Made by a program: the position numbers and the translations under genes. The notes under the pieces were generated by a model. That model was not told where the DNA came from. It saw nothing but the letters and a program-made list of their open reading frames with translations, and made no database searches. Of a stretch of DNA of 64,000 nucleotides, positions 44,813 to 57,336 are shown piece by piece (positions within the stretch are counted from its first letter, which is position 1; each line of letters opens with the position of its first letter). Source of the stretch: Solirubrobacterales bacterium (GTDB lineage: Bacteria; Actinomycetota; Thermoleophilia; Solirubrobacterales; 70-9); assembly GCA_030152805.1 (NCBI GenBank), contig JASLIG010000082.1:15083-79082 (forward strand). Direction: 5' to 3'.

Positions 44813-45820
44813 ATGGATCTCTCGGCGATATTCCTCGGCACCGGCGGCTCGGTGCCCTCGGCGCGGCGCTCGACGGCGAGCGTGATGCTGGCGCGCGGCG
44901 GGCAACGGCTGCTGTTCGACTGCGGCGAAGGGACGCAGCGCCAGCTGCAGCGCTCGCTCGGCCTGACGCAGGTCGACGAGATCTACCTCACCCACTTCCA
45001 CGCCGACCACATCCTCGGCCTGCCGGGACTGCTCAAGACCTACGACCTGACCGCGCGCGAAGAGCCGCTGACGATCTACGGGCCGCGCGGGCTGCGCGAC
45101 CTGTTCAAGATGCTCGGGCGCCTGATCGGCCGCACCGACTACAGCATCGACCTGATCGAAATCGATCCCGGCGAAGCGGTGCACCACGATGGTGCCGAGG
45201 TTCGCGCCTTCCCGGTAGAGCACAGCGTGCGGGCCAATGGCTACGTGCTAATCGAGGAGGAACGCCCGGGCCGCTTCGACCCGGAAACCGCCAAGCGGCT
45301 GGGCGTGCCCGAAGGCCCGGCCTTCGCCGCGCTGCAGCGTGGGGAGGGGGTTTCGGGGAGCGCTGGTCCGGTCCGTCCCGAGGACGTGATGGGGGACTCC
45401 CGTGCCGGGCGCATCGTCGCTATCACCGGCGACACCGCTCCCTGCCACTCGACCGTCTCGGCCGCCGCCGACGCCGACCTGCTGATCCACGACGCCAGCT
45501 TTTCCGAGGAGGAGGCCCAGCGCGCCGCCGACACCGGCCACTCCACGGTCGGCCAGGCCGCCGCGGTCGCCCGCGAGGCCCACGTCAAGATGCTCGCCCT
45601 CGTCCACATCTCTTCCCGCTACCACGTCGGCACCGTCCTCGAAGAGGCCCGCGACGTCTTCGACCCAACGGTCGCGCCCAAGGACTTCGACACCATCGAG
45701 CTCCCCTTCCCCGAGCGTGGAGAGCCCAAGCTCATCCCCAACGGCGCCCGCGAACCAGACAAGCATTCGAGCGAGGACCTGGCCGATCCAGCGCCAGATG
45801 AAGAACCACAGACGCAGTGA
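44813..45820 (+). CDS. rnz: Ribonuclease Z (tRNA 3' endonuclease)
   Basis: The 335-residue MBL-fold enzyme has FLGTGGSVPS, FDCGEGTQRQLQRS and HFHADHILG (HFHADH at residues 61-66), then VEHSV, GDT and HISSRY, the zinc-ligand order of RNase Z. It cleaves tRNA precursors whose 3' CCA is not encoded, such as the tRNA-Arg gene about 60 bp away. The acidic C-terminal tail is probably disordered. It precedes the pyr operon by 83 bp. Confidence 0.9.
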   Translation: MDLSAIFLGTGGSVPSARRSTASVMLARGGQRLLFDCGEGTQRQLQRSLGLTQVDEIYLTHFHADHILGLPGLLKTYDLTAREEPLTIYGPRGLRDLFKMLGRLIGRTDYSIDLIEIDPGEAVHHDGAEVRAFPVEHSVRANGYVLIEEERPGRFDPETAKRLGVPEGPAFAALQRGEGVSGSAGPVRPEDVMGDSRAGRIVAITGDTAPCHSTVSAAADADLLIHDASFSEEEAQRAADTGHSTVGQAAAVAREAHVKMLALVHISSRYHVGTVLEEARDVFDPTVAPKDFDTIELPFPERGEPKLIPNGAREPDKHSSEDLADPAPDEEPQTQ

Positions 45821-45860
45821 GGGGCCACGCGCGCCGTCGCCGCTGCTACGCTCACGCCGT

Positions 45861-45894
45861 CCTTTAACGCTGGTCCCGCGAGGCCAGGAAGGAG
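45861..45894 (+). promoter_or_regulatory. PyrR-binding RNA element overlapping the pyrR ribosome site
   Basis: CCTTTAACGCTGGTCCCGCG followed by AGGCCAGGAAGG matches the PyrR-binding loop consensus (CUUUAA-N-GUCC-x-GxGAGGC-x-AAGG). CCTT (45861-45864) pairs with AAGG (45889-45892), and TGG (45871-45873) with CCA (45884-45886). The Shine-Dalgarno AAGGAG (45889-45894) is in the closing stem, nine bases before GTG 45904. UMP-bound PyrR would therefore block translation, as established for mycobacterial pyr operons; no terminator is needed. Confidence 0.75.
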
Positions 45895-45903
45895 CAAATA
45901 GAA

Positions 45904-46458
45904 GTGAGCGAGAAGGTCGTGCTCGGGCACGACGATTTGACGCGAACGCTGCGGCGGATCGCGCACGAGATCGCCGAGAAGAATCCGGAACCGGATGGGA
46001 TCGCGATCGTCGGGATTCACACGCGCGGCGCTCTGCTCGCGCGGCGGCTGCACTCGCTGCTCAGTGAGCTGACCGGGGTCGAGGTACCGATCGGGGATCT
46101 CGACATCTCCTTCTACCGCGACGACGTGGGCGCCAAGTCACCGGCGGCGCAGCCGATCGTCCACGCCTCGCACATCGACTTCGACCCGGCTGGAAAGACC
46201 GTCGTCCTCGTCGACGACGTGCTCTTCACCGGTAGGACCGTGCGCGCGGCGATCGACGCCCTGTTCGACTACGGCCGGCCGCAGCGGGTCCAGCTCGCCG
46301 TGCTCTGCGACCGCGGCCACCGCGAGCTGCCGATCCGGCCCGACTACGTCGGCAAGAACCTGCCGACGGCGCGCGAGGAGCGGGTCAACGTGCGACTGGA
46401 GGAGATGGACGAGGGCGACGAGGTGACCATCTCCCAGCCGGCGGAGGTGACCGCATGA
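45904..46458 (+). CDS. pyrR: PyrR: pyr mRNA-binding attenuation protein/uracil phosphoribosyltransferase
   Basis: The 184-residue GTG-started protein has the PRPP motif TVVLVDDVLFTGRTVRAAID, GIHTRGALLARRL and CDRGHRELPIRPDYVGKNLP, all diagnostic of PyrR. It senses UMP/PRPP and binds the leader element just upstream (45861-45894). It is the first of six co-directional, overlapping pyr genes. The pyrB ATG overlaps its stop. Confidence 0.95.
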   Translation: MSEKVVLGHDDLTRTLRRIAHEIAEKNPEPDGIAIVGIHTRGALLARRLHSLLSELTGVEVPIGDLDISFYRDDVGAKSPAAQPIVHASHIDFDPAGKTVVLVDDVLFTGRTVRAAIDALFDYGRPQRVQLAVLCDRGHRELPIRPDYVGKNLPTAREERVNVRLEEMDEGDEVTISQPAEVTA

Positions 46459-47411
46459 GGCACCTGCTCTCGATCGAGCAGCTCTCCAAAGCCGAGATCG
46501 AGGCGATCCTCGATCGAGCCGAGAGCTTCGCCGAGGTCGGCCGCCGCGACATCAAGAAGGTGCCGACCCTGCGTGGCCGCACGATCGTCACCCTCTTCTA
46601 CGAGGCGAGCACCCGCACCAGCTCCTCCTTCGAGCTCGCCGCCAAGCGCCTCTCCGCCGACCTCGTCTCGGTCAAGGCGGCCGGCTCCTCGGTCGACAAG
46701 GGCGAGTCGCTGAAGGACACCGTCGCCACGCTCTCCGCCTACGACCCGGCGGCGATCGTGCTGCGCCACCCCTACGCCGGGGCGGCCCAGATGGTCGCCG
46801 AGTGGGCCGACGCCGCCGTCGTCAACGCCGGCGACGGCAAGCACGAGCACCCCAGCCAGGCGCTGCTCGACGTCTACACCTTGTGCCGCCGGCTCGGCTC
46901 GTTGGAGGGCAAACGGATCTGGATCGTCGGCGACGTCCTGCACAGCCGCGTCGCCCGCTCCAACCTGATCGCCTTCGCCGCGATGGGCGCCGAGCTGACG
47001 GTTTGCGGGCCGCCGGCACTGATCCCGCGTGGCCTCGAGCAGCTCGGCTGCGACGTCACCCACTCGCTGGACGAGCTCGGCGAGGCCGACGTCGTCTACG
47101 CCCTGCGCCTGCAGCACGAGCGCATGAACGAGAGCTTCGTGCCCTCGCTGCGCGAGTACGCGGCCCACTTCCAGATCGACTCCCGCCGCCTCGGCCCACG
47201 CCAGCTGCTCATGCACCCCGGCCCGGTCAACCGCGGCGTTGAGCTCTCCGGCGAGGTGATCGACTCGCCCCAGTCGCTGATCGACGAGCAGGTCGCCTCC
47301 GGCCTGGTCGTGCGGATGGCGATCCTCTACGAGCTGCTCGCCGCTCGCGACTCCGAGCCGGCGCCGGTTCCCGGCAACGGCCGCGCCACGCCGATCGGAC
47401 AGCCGGCGTGA
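46455..47411 (+). CDS. pyrB: Aspartate carbamoyltransferase catalytic subunit
   Basis: The 318-residue enzyme joins carbamoyl phosphate and aspartate. STRTSSSFELAAKRL binds carbamoyl phosphate, GDGKHEHPSQALLD holds the H-P-x-Q element, and LMHPGPVNRGVE closes the aspartate site. Length and order are standard for the bacterial class without a PyrI subunit, and none is encoded nearby. Overlaps with pyrR and pyrC are 4 bp each. Confidence 0.96.
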   Translation: MRHLLSIEQLSKAEIEAILDRAESFAEVGRRDIKKVPTLRGRTIVTLFYEASTRTSSSFELAAKRLSADLVSVKAAGSSVDKGESLKDTVATLSAYDPAAIVLRHPYAGAAQMVAEWADAAVVNAGDGKHEHPSQALLDVYTLCRRLGSLEGKRIWIVGDVLHSRVARSNLIAFAAMGAELTVCGPPALIPRGLEQLGCDVTHSLDELGEADVVYALRLQHERMNESFVPSLREYAAHFQIDSRRLGPRQLLMHPGPVNRGVELSGEVIDSPQSLIDEQVASGLVVRMAILYELLAARDSEPAPVPGNGRATPIGQPA

Positions 47412-48754
47412 ACACACCCCAACTGGAGATGCGCGCCGGAGAGAGCGCGAACCTGGTCCTGCGCGGAGCAGCGACGCTCGACCCGCTCGCCGGCATCGAC
47501 GCCACTCACGACGTCGTCGTCCGCGATGGCCGGATCGCCGAGCTCCTCGCTCCTGGCGAGGCCGATGCCGCCGGCGTCGAGGAGATCGACGCCGCGGGGC
47601 TGCACGCCTTCCCCGCCTTCTTCGATCCCCACGTCCACCTGCGCACGCCGGGCCAGGAGCACAAGGAGGACATTGAGACCGGGGCCCGCTCAGCCGCCGC
47701 GGGCGGCTACTGCGGGATCCTCGCGATGGCCAACACCGAGCCGCCGGTTTCGACGCCGGCCGACGTCGAGGCGCTGCGCGCCGACGCCCGCACCGCCGCC
47801 GCGGTCAGGGTCGGCTTCCTCGCCACGGTCACGCGGGCGATGGGGGGTGAGGAGCTGACCGAGATGGCCTCGCTGCGCGAGGCCGGCGCAGCCGGCTTCA
47901 GCGACGACGGGCTGCCGATCCGCAGCGCCCGCATCCTGCGCCGCGCTCTGCAGTACCAGCGGCTCTGTGGCGGCACGATCGCCCTGCACGAGGAGGATCC
48001 CGACCTCTCCGGCGCCGGCGCTATGCACGAGGGGCCGGTTTCGGCAGTGCTTGGCCTCGACGGCATCCCCTCGATCTCGGAGTCGACGATGATCGCCCGC
48101 GACGCCGCGATCGCCGGCTACGAGGGAGGACGGATCCACGTCCAGCACCTCTCGGCAGGGGAGTCAGTCGAGGCCGTGCGGGCAGCCAAGGCCGCCGGGG
48201 TGCGGATCAGCTGCGAGGCCTCGCCGCACCACCTCTGCCTCACCGACGAGGCGGTCCGCAGCCTCGACCCGCATCGCTTCAAGATGAACCCGCCGCTGCG
48301 CAGCGAGGCCGATCGCCAGGCCCTGATCGAGGCCCTGATCGACGGCACGATCGACTGCATCGCCACCGACCACGCCCCGCACGCGCCGGAGGAAAAGGAG
48401 GTCCCCTTCGAGCAGGCCGCGATGGGAGTAACCGGTCTCGAGACTGCCTTCGCCGCCCTGTACACCCACCTCGTCCTGCCGGGCACGATCGAGCTCGGTC
48501 TCCTCGTCGACCGGCTCTCGGCCGGCGCCGCACCTTTTGGCGTCGAGCGGCCCTCGCTCGCGCCCGGCAGCGAGGCCAACATCGCCCTCTGCGATCTCTC
48601 GACCCACTGGACCGTGGGCGAGGAGGGCTACGAGAGCCGCTCCTCCAACTCCTGGTGCGACGGCGAGGAGCTGACCGGAAGGGTTCTGATGACCCTCGCT
48701 GGTGGCCAGGTCGCCTACCGCCTGAGGAGCTTCTCCCTGGGGGTCGCGGCGTGA
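47408..48754 (+). CDS. pyrC: Dihydroorotase
   Basis: The 448-residue GTG-started amidohydrolase has DPHVHLRTPGQEHKEDIETG (metal His pair), GFSDDGLPI, HQ-type CEASPHHLCLTDEAV and TDHAPHAPEEKEVPF, typical of type-I dihydroorotase. It cyclises carbamoyl-aspartate. It overlaps pyrB and carA by 4 bp, so stoichiometric expression is likely. Confidence 0.95.
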   Translation: MNTPQLEMRAGESANLVLRGAATLDPLAGIDATHDVVVRDGRIAELLAPGEADAAGVEEIDAAGLHAFPAFFDPHVHLRTPGQEHKEDIETGARSAAAGGYCGILAMANTEPPVSTPADVEALRADARTAAAVRVGFLATVTRAMGGEELTEMASLREAGAAGFSDDGLPIRSARILRRALQYQRLCGGTIALHEEDPDLSGAGAMHEGPVSAVLGLDGIPSISESTMIARDAAIAGYEGGRIHVQHLSAGESVEAVRAAKAAGVRISCEASPHHLCLTDEAVRSLDPHRFKMNPPLRSEADRQALIEALIDGTIDCIATDHAPHAPEEKEVPFEQAAMGVTGLETAFAALYTHLVLPGTIELGLLVDRLSAGAAPFGVERPSLAPGSEANIALCDLSTHWTVGEEGYESRSSNSWCDGEELTGRVLMTLAGGQVAYRLRSFSLGVAA

Positions 48755-49861
48755 GCGAGGGCTTCCTGCTGCTCGAGGACGGGGCGCGCTTCGACGGGGT
48801 GCCGTGTGGGGCGGAGGGGGCCGTCACCGGCGAGGCCGTCTTCAACACGGCGATGACCGGCTATCAGGAGTCGGTCAGCGACCCCTCCTACGCGGGTCAG
48901 ATCATCGTCTTCACCTATCCCCTGATCGGCAACTACGGCGTCTCGGCCGCGGCGATGGAGTCCGAGCGCGCTCAGGCTCGCGGCGTCGTCATGCGCGACC
49001 CCAAGAACGGCGAGGACGTCGCCACAGCCGAGGCGGGCTGGCTCGACTGGCTCACCGACTGCGGCCTGCCGGCAATCGGCGGCGTCGACACCCGCGCCGT
49101 CGTGCGCCACATCCGCGACCGTGGCGCGATGCGGGGCGGGATCTTCCCGGCCGGCACGCCCGTCGGCGAAGCGCGCGAACGCGTCGCCGCCGAGCCGGCG
49201 ATGGACGGCGCCGACCTCGCCCGCACCGTGGCCCCACCGGAGCCGATCCGCTTCGAGGGCGAGGGCGGTCCGCACGTGGTCGGTATCGACACCGGGGTAA
49301 AGCTCAACATCGTGCGGCAGCTGCGCGAGCGCGGCTGCAAGTTGACCTTGCTGCCCTGCACCTCCTCAGCCGAGCGGGTGCTGGCCGAGGATCCCGACGT
49401 CGTCTTCCTCGCCAACGGCCCCGGCGATCCGGCCGCGCTCGGCTACGTCGTCGAGACGGTGCGCGAGCTCCTCGGCAGCAAGCCGATCTTCGGCATCTGC
49501 CTCGGCCACCAGCTGCTCTGCCGCGCCGTCGGCCTCGAGACGTTCAAGCTCCCCTTCGGCCACCGCGGCGCGAACCACCCGGTCAAGGAGCTGGCCACGG
49601 GCCGCATCGACATCACCTCGCAGAACCACGGCTTCGCCGTGCGGGGGCCCGGTGGCGAGCCCAGAATCGAGACCGACGAGCCGGTCCGCTGGGAAACCGA
49701 CTTCGGGGCCGCCGAGCTCTCTCACCTCAATCTCTACGACCGCACGGTCGAGGGTCTGGTACTGAAGGAGGTTGGCGCGGCCACGGTTCAGTACCACCCC
49801 GAGGCCGGCCCCGGCCCGCACGACGCCCGCCATCTCTTCGACTCCTTCCTCGAACTCGCAC

Positions 49862-49869
<8 letters not shown>
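48751..49869 (+). CDS. carA: Carbamoyl-phosphate synthase small (glutaminase) subunit
   Basis: GTG 48751 overlaps the pyrC stop and gives 372 residues. The N-terminal half has NTAMTGYQESVSDPSYAGQI. The C-terminal class-I amidotransferase has FGICLGHQLLCRAVG (Cys nucleophile), QNHGFAV and VQYHPEAGPGPHD (His/Glu). It passes ammonia from glutamine to CarB, and the carB ATG lies 8 bp inside its end. Confidence 0.95.
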
Positions 49870-52965
<3,096 letters not shown>

Positions 52966-52969
<4 letters not shown>

Positions 52970-54804
52970 ACGCCCCCTTTGGGCGCCGCCTCTGCCGGGT
53001 CTCCGAGAACCGCGCCTCGGGTGGCTACCGCCTCTTCTCGCTGATCGACGACGAGGGTCCCGAGCCCCAGCCGGGTCAGTTCTACATGCTCGCCACCGAG
53101 AGCCGCTGGGAGCAGCTCGGCAGCCGCCCCTACCTGCCCCGCGCCCTCTCCGTCGCCGAGACCGGCCCGGCAGCCAGCGGCGTACGCCTCGACTTCCTGA
53201 TCGAGGGAATTGGCCCCGGCACGGATCGCCTCTGCGAGCTGGAGCCGGACGAGCAGGTCTGGGTAAATGGCCCGCTTGGCAACTCGTTTTCGGCTCCCAG
53301 GGAGCTTTCGCCCGGCGCCGCAGGGGCGATCCTCGTCGGCGGCGGCATCGGCATCGCCCCGCTGGCCCTATTGAGGCGAACCTTTGCTGCCAAGAACGTC
53401 CCAACCCGCGTGCTGCTTGGCTTTCGCGACGGAGCACACTCAGGCGGTCTCGATGACCTCTTCTCTTGCTGCGAGATCAAACTTGCCAGCGATGACGGCC
53501 ACGTCGGCCACCATGGCTACGTCACCGACCTGCTCGCGGCCATGCTGGAAGGCGACGACGCCTCCTCGGCCGCCGTTTACGCCTGCGGGCCGCCGCAGAT
53601 GCTCGACACGGTAGCGGCCATGTGCACCGACGCAGACGTACCGTGCGAGCTGGCCATGGAGTCTCCGATGGCCTGTGGCTACGGCGCCTGCTTCGGGTGC
53701 GCCGTGCCGAAGCCGGGTGGTGGATACATGCGGTTGTGCGTAGACGGGCCCGTGCTGCGTGGGGGGCCGGCGGGTCCTGTCGCCGCAGGGGACCCACCGC
53801 CCCCTGCGGTAGCTAAAGCTTCCTCAGGGACGGTCCCCCCTACGGCGCCACCCCCCGGCAGCCACGAAGCGGAGGGACCGTGGGGGAATGAAGCGAATCG
53901 GTCGGCCGCCACCGAGTTCTGCGGGATCGAGTTGGCGCATCCGGTTATCAACGCGTCGGGAACGTTTGACGCGATAGCTGCTCGCAGGGCCTATGGAGAT
54001 GCGATGCTCGGGGACTTTCCGTTCAGTGCGTTCGTCTCGAAGACGATTACCCCAGAGCCTCGCGCGGGCAACGAGCCCCAGCGGATCTGGGAGACGCCGG
54101 CGGGGATGATCAACTCGATCGGGCTGCCGAACAAGGGGCTGGAAGGGTTCCTAGCTGAGGACCTGCCACAGCTTGGGCAGCTTCCAGCGCCATTGATCGT
54201 CTCGGTGATGGCCACGAATCGCGAGGAGTTTGCACAGCTGGTCAAGGGCGTAGGAGAGAGGGACGAGGTGGCGGCAATCGAGCTGAACGTGTCGTGCCCA
54301 AACGTTCATTCTGGCCTGATCGTGGGAGAGCAGCCCGCCGAGACCGAGGCGTTGCTGGAGGCGCTGCGGCCACTGACCGAGAAGCCGTTGATCGTGAAGC
54401 TGACGCCCAACGTGGCAAACCCCGCCGACGTTGCTGTAGCCGCGGAGGAGGGGGGAGCTAACGCGGTTTCGCTGGTCAACACGCTGAAGGCGAGTGCGAT
54501 CGATCCGGCGACTGGACAGCCAGGGATCGCAGCTGGACACGGCGGGCTCTCGGGGCCAGCGGTGCGGCCAGTGGCGATCGCGCAGCTTCGGGCAGTTGCT
54601 GCTGCGGTGTCGATCCCGATCGTCGGGATGGGTGGAATCTCCAGCGGCTCCGATGCACTGGAATTCATCGCGGCGGGCGCAACTCTGGTCGCAGTGGGAA
54701 CCGAGAACTTCCGCGACCCGCGAGCCGGTGAACGTGTTGCGGGCGAGATCGCCGGAGCGCTCGAAGCGGGTCGAAGCGGGGCTCGCTCGGCCCCCGTCGG
54801 CTAA
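52966..54804 (+). CDS. pyrKD: PyrK-PyrD fusion: dihydroorotate dehydrogenase B with electron-transfer domain
   Basis: One 612-residue frame carries both subunits of the class-1B enzyme, normally two proteins. Residues 1-260 are PyrK: FAD/NAD fold with VGGGIGIAPL and a 2Fe-2S site CGYGACFGC-x(10+)-C. Residues about 262-315 are a Pro/Gly/Ala linker. Residues 316-612 are PyrD: INASGTFD, SKTITPEPRAGNEP, MINSIGLPNKG and ELNVSCPNVHSG with the catalytic Cys. The linker DNA holds nested palindromes (53783-53881), and the PyrD half uses fewer G/C-ending codons than PyrK or carB. An intact frame is visible throughout, so the fusion looks real, but a missed stop by sequencing error cannot be excluded. 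Confidence 0.88.
53783..53881. repeat. Palindromic element encoding the PyrK-PyrD linker
   Basis: CCGCAGGGG (53783-53791) pairs with CCCCTGCGG (53801-53809), and ACGGTCCC (53830-53837) pairs with GGGACCGT (53874-53881). GGGACGGTCCC (53827-53837) is itself a hairpin. The sequence is G/C-rich and encodes the low-complexity linker between the two enzyme domains. Confidence 0.7.
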
Positions 54805-54854
54805 ACCTCGACTGGAGGTTCAGGTGAATTTCAAGGCAAATGTCTCTGATTGCC

Positions 54855-54882
54855 TTGCACACCCCCAAGCCGCGGCTATACT
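54855..54882 (+). promoter_or_regulatory. Promoter for mihF
   Basis: TTGCAC (54855-54860) and TATACT (54877-54882) are 16 bp apart, a good housekeeping-type promoter. Transcription would start about four bases before ATG 54893, so the mRNA would be nearly leaderless. The block GCTATACTCGCC recurs in the rimP promoter (57437-57448). Confidence 0.65.
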
Positions 54883-54892
54883 CGCCGCCCAC

Positions 54893-55225
54893 ATGCCCAC
54901 CCAAGTCAAGACTTCCGCCGCGGCCCCGGAGCGTTCTTTGGACCAGCGGATGGACGCACTCAAACGCGCCAACGACATTCGCACCGCGCGTGCAAAGCTG
55001 AAGAAGGACCTGAAAGCGGGCAAGGCCAACATCCACACGCTCCTGCTCGATCCGCCCGATTACGTCCTTACCGCCAAGGTCTTCGACATGCTCTTGGCCG
55101 TCCCCAAGTACGGTCGCGTCAAGACCAACCGCATCCTCAACCAGTGCCGGATCTCGCCGTCGAAGACGATCGGTGGTCTATCGGAGCGACAGCGCACCGA
55201 GCTCGTCTCGCAGCTCCGCCGATAG
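54893..55225 (+). CDS. mihF: Integration host factor, actinobacterial type (mIHF)
   Basis: The 110-residue basic protein has a helical N-terminus ALKRANDIRTARAKLKKDLK and the H2TH-type DNA-binding region LLAVPKYGRVKTNRILNQCR, followed by ISPSKTIGGLSERQR. Members bind and bend DNA non-specifically and are essential in several actinobacteria; the gene is usually beside gmk, as here. It has its own promoter and follows the pyr operon by 88 bp. Confidence 0.92.
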   Translation: MPTQVKTSAAAPERSLDQRMDALKRANDIRTARAKLKKDLKAGKANIHTLLLDPPDYVLTAKVFDMLLAVPKYGRVKTNRILNQCRISPSKTIGGLSERQRTELVSQLRR

Positions 55226-55247
55226 CTCGGTCAGTATTCCCGGCCGC

Positions 55248-55826
55248 ATGGCCAAGGTCTTCGTCATCACAGGTCCTTCCGGAGTGGGGAAGGGCACTCT
55301 GATCTCGACCCTGCTCGAGCGGGTCCCGGATTTGGAGCTCTCGATCTCGGCGACAACGCGTGAGCCCCGGACGGGCGAGGCGAACGGGCGCGACTACCAC
55401 TTCCTCGCGCCGGCGGAATTCGACGAGCGGATCAAAGCCGAAGACTTCCTCGAGTTCGCCACCTACAGCGGCCACCGCTACGGCACGCTGCGCTCGGAGG
55501 TCCGCAACCGGCTCGACGCCGGCCACTCGGTCGTGCTCGAGATCGAGGTGCAGGGAGCGCGTCAGGTGCGGGCGGCGATGCGCGAGTCGGTGCAGGTCTT
55601 CATCGCCCCGCCCGACCCGGCCTCGCTGCGGCGCCGGCTCGAGTCGCGCGGCACCGACAGCCTCGAGGCGATCGACGCGCGACTCGAAGTCGCCGAGCAG
55701 GAGCTGGCTGCGCAGGGCGAGTTCGCCTACAGCGTCGTCAACGACGATCTCGACCGCGCCGCCGGCGAGTTGGAGGGAATCGTGCGCGCCGAGTTGGGGA
55801 TACCTCTAGACTCCCGGGCCGAATGA
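55248..55826 (+). CDS. gmk: Guanylate kinase
   Basis: ATG 55248 gives 192 residues starting MAKVFVITGPSGVGKGTLIS, the P-loop. TTREPRTGEANGRDYHFL binds GMP, and VVLEIEVQGARQVR follows. It phosphorylates GMP with ATP. It overlaps rpoZ by 4 bp (ATGA), tying nucleotide supply to RNA polymerase omega. Confidence 0.95.
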   Translation: MAKVFVITGPSGVGKGTLISTLLERVPDLELSISATTREPRTGEANGRDYHFLAPAEFDERIKAEDFLEFATYSGHRYGTLRSEVRNRLDAGHSVVLEIEVQGARQVRAAMRESVQVFIAPPDPASLRRRLESRGTDSLEAIDARLEVAEQELAAQGEFAYSVVNDDLDRAAGELEGIVRAELGIPLDSRAE

Positions 55827-56056
55827 TCAAACCACGCGTTGACAAGCTCCTCGATCACACCGATTCCCACTACGCGGCCGTAGTCGTTGCCGCCAAGCGG
55901 GCACGGCAGATCAACAGCTACTACCACAGCCTCGGCGAGGGCAGCTTCGGTGAGTATCCGCCGCCGATGGTCGACATTCCCACTGACCGCAACTACCTCT
56001 CGGTCGCGCTCGAAGAGGTCGCCGCGGGCAAGCTCAAGTACGAGTACCGCTCCTAG
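55823..56056 (+). CDS. rpoZ: RNA polymerase omega subunit
   Basis: The 77-residue protein has YAAVVVAAKRARQINSYYHS, corresponding to the conserved omega helix, and a C-terminal SVALEEVAAGKLKYEY. It assists folding of the beta-prime subunit. The position between gmk and coaBC is the standard actinobacterial order. Confidence 0.93.
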   Translation: MIKPRVDKLLDHTDSHYAAVVVAAKRARQINSYYHSLGEGSFGEYPPPMVDIPTDRNYLSVALEEVAAGKLKYEYRS

Positions 56057-56089
56057 CGCGTCTCCGGCGCGACCGGATCGAGGAAAGCC

Positions 56090-57334
56090 ATGGCCAGAAT
56101 CCTGCTTGGCGTAAGCGGAGGGATCGCCGCCTTCAAGGCGCTGGAATTCGCGCGCCTGGCGACGACCGCTGGCCACGGCGTGCGCGTATTGATGACCGAG
56201 GGCGCGACCCGCTTCGTCGGCCCCGCCTCCTTTGAGGGAATCGTCGGCGCCCCCGTGCTGCTCTCCGAGTTCGAACGTGACCCGATGCGCGGCTCGTTTC
56301 CCGGCGACCCGGCGCCGGCGCACGACCCGATCGGCCACCTGGAGCTGGCGACCAACTGCGACGCCTACCTGGTCGCGCCGGCCTCGGCGAACACGCTCGC
56401 CAAGCTCGCCGCGGGCGTCGCCGACTCGATGGTCACCACTTCCTTCCTCGCCTGCGCGCCGCCGCGCCTCCTCGCTCCGGCGATGAACGACCGTATGTAC
56501 GCGGACGCGGCCACCCAGGCCAATCTGGAGACCCTGCGCGAGCGCGGCGTCATCGTGATCGAGCCCGCGGAGGGCGCCCTCGCCTCCCGCGGCGAGCACG
56601 GCAAGGGCCGGCTGCCCGACCCAGCGCAGCTGCTCGCCCTCGTCGAAGCCCAACTGCCCACTGGCGAGCGCCCCTGGGACGGCCTCCGCGTGCTCGTCAC
56701 CGCGGGCGGCACCCGCGAGCCGATCGACTCGGTTCGTTTCCTCGGCAACCGCTCCAGCGGCCGCATGGGCATAGCCCTCGCCGCCGCCGCGGCCCGCCGC
56801 GGTGCGGACGTCACCCTGATCGCCGCCAACGTCTCCCTCCCCGAGCCCGCCGGCGTCCACCGCATCAACGTGGAGACGGGCGAGCAACTGGCCAACGCCG
56901 CCCGCGCCGAGTTCCCAACCTCTCAGGTCCTTCTCATGGCAGCGGCCCCCGCCGACTTCAAGGCCGGCGACGTCGCGGCGGGCAAGCTCACCCGCGACTC
57001 GGCTCTCGACCTCCACCTGGAGCCCACCGAGGACATCCTCGCCAGTCTCACCGCTAAGCGCAGGGACGACCAAACCATCGTCGCCTTCGCCGCCGAAGCC
57101 GGCAACGACGTCGACCGCGCCCGCGACAAGCTCACCCGCAAGAACGCCGACCTAATAGTCCTAAACGACATCTCAAACCCCGAGATCGGCTTCGAGAGCG
57201 AAGAAAACGCCATAACCCTGATCGACTCAGCGAGCGACACCCAGGTCCCACAAGCTTCCAAGGACCAAATCGCGGAAGCGATCCTCGAGAGAGTCGACCA
57301 GCTAAGAAGCAAGTCAGCTCAGCCGAAGCGTTAG
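56090..57334 (+). CDS. coaBC: Bifunctional phosphopantothenoylcysteine decarboxylase/synthetase
   Basis: The 414-residue CoaBC has an N-terminal flavoprotein (ILLGVSGGIAAFKALEFARL; APAMNDRMY) and a C-terminal synthetase (VTAGGTREPIDSVRFLGNRS, KKNADLIV-like RKNADLIVLNDIS). It makes phosphopantetheine for CoA. A ribosome site AGGAAAG precedes the ATG. The last 60 codons use more A/T-ending codons than the rest, just ahead of the palindrome at 57337. Confidence 0.94.
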   Translation: MARILLGVSGGIAAFKALEFARLATTAGHGVRVLMTEGATRFVGPASFEGIVGAPVLLSEFERDPMRGSFPGDPAPAHDPIGHLELATNCDAYLVAPASANTLAKLAAGVADSMVTTSFLACAPPRLLAPAMNDRMYADAATQANLETLRERGVIVIEPAEGALASRGEHGKGRLPDPAQLLALVEAQLPTGERPWDGLRVLVTAGGTREPIDSVRFLGNRSSGRMGIALAAAAARRGADVTLIAANVSLPEPAGVHRINVETGEQLANAARAEFPTSQVLLMAAAPADFKAGDVAAGKLTRDSALDLHLEPTEDILASLTAKRRDDQTIVAFAAEAGNDVDRARDKLTRKNADLIVLNDISNPEIGFESEENAITLIDSASDTQVPQASKDQIAEAILERVDQLRSKSAQPKR

Positions 57335-57336
57335 CT

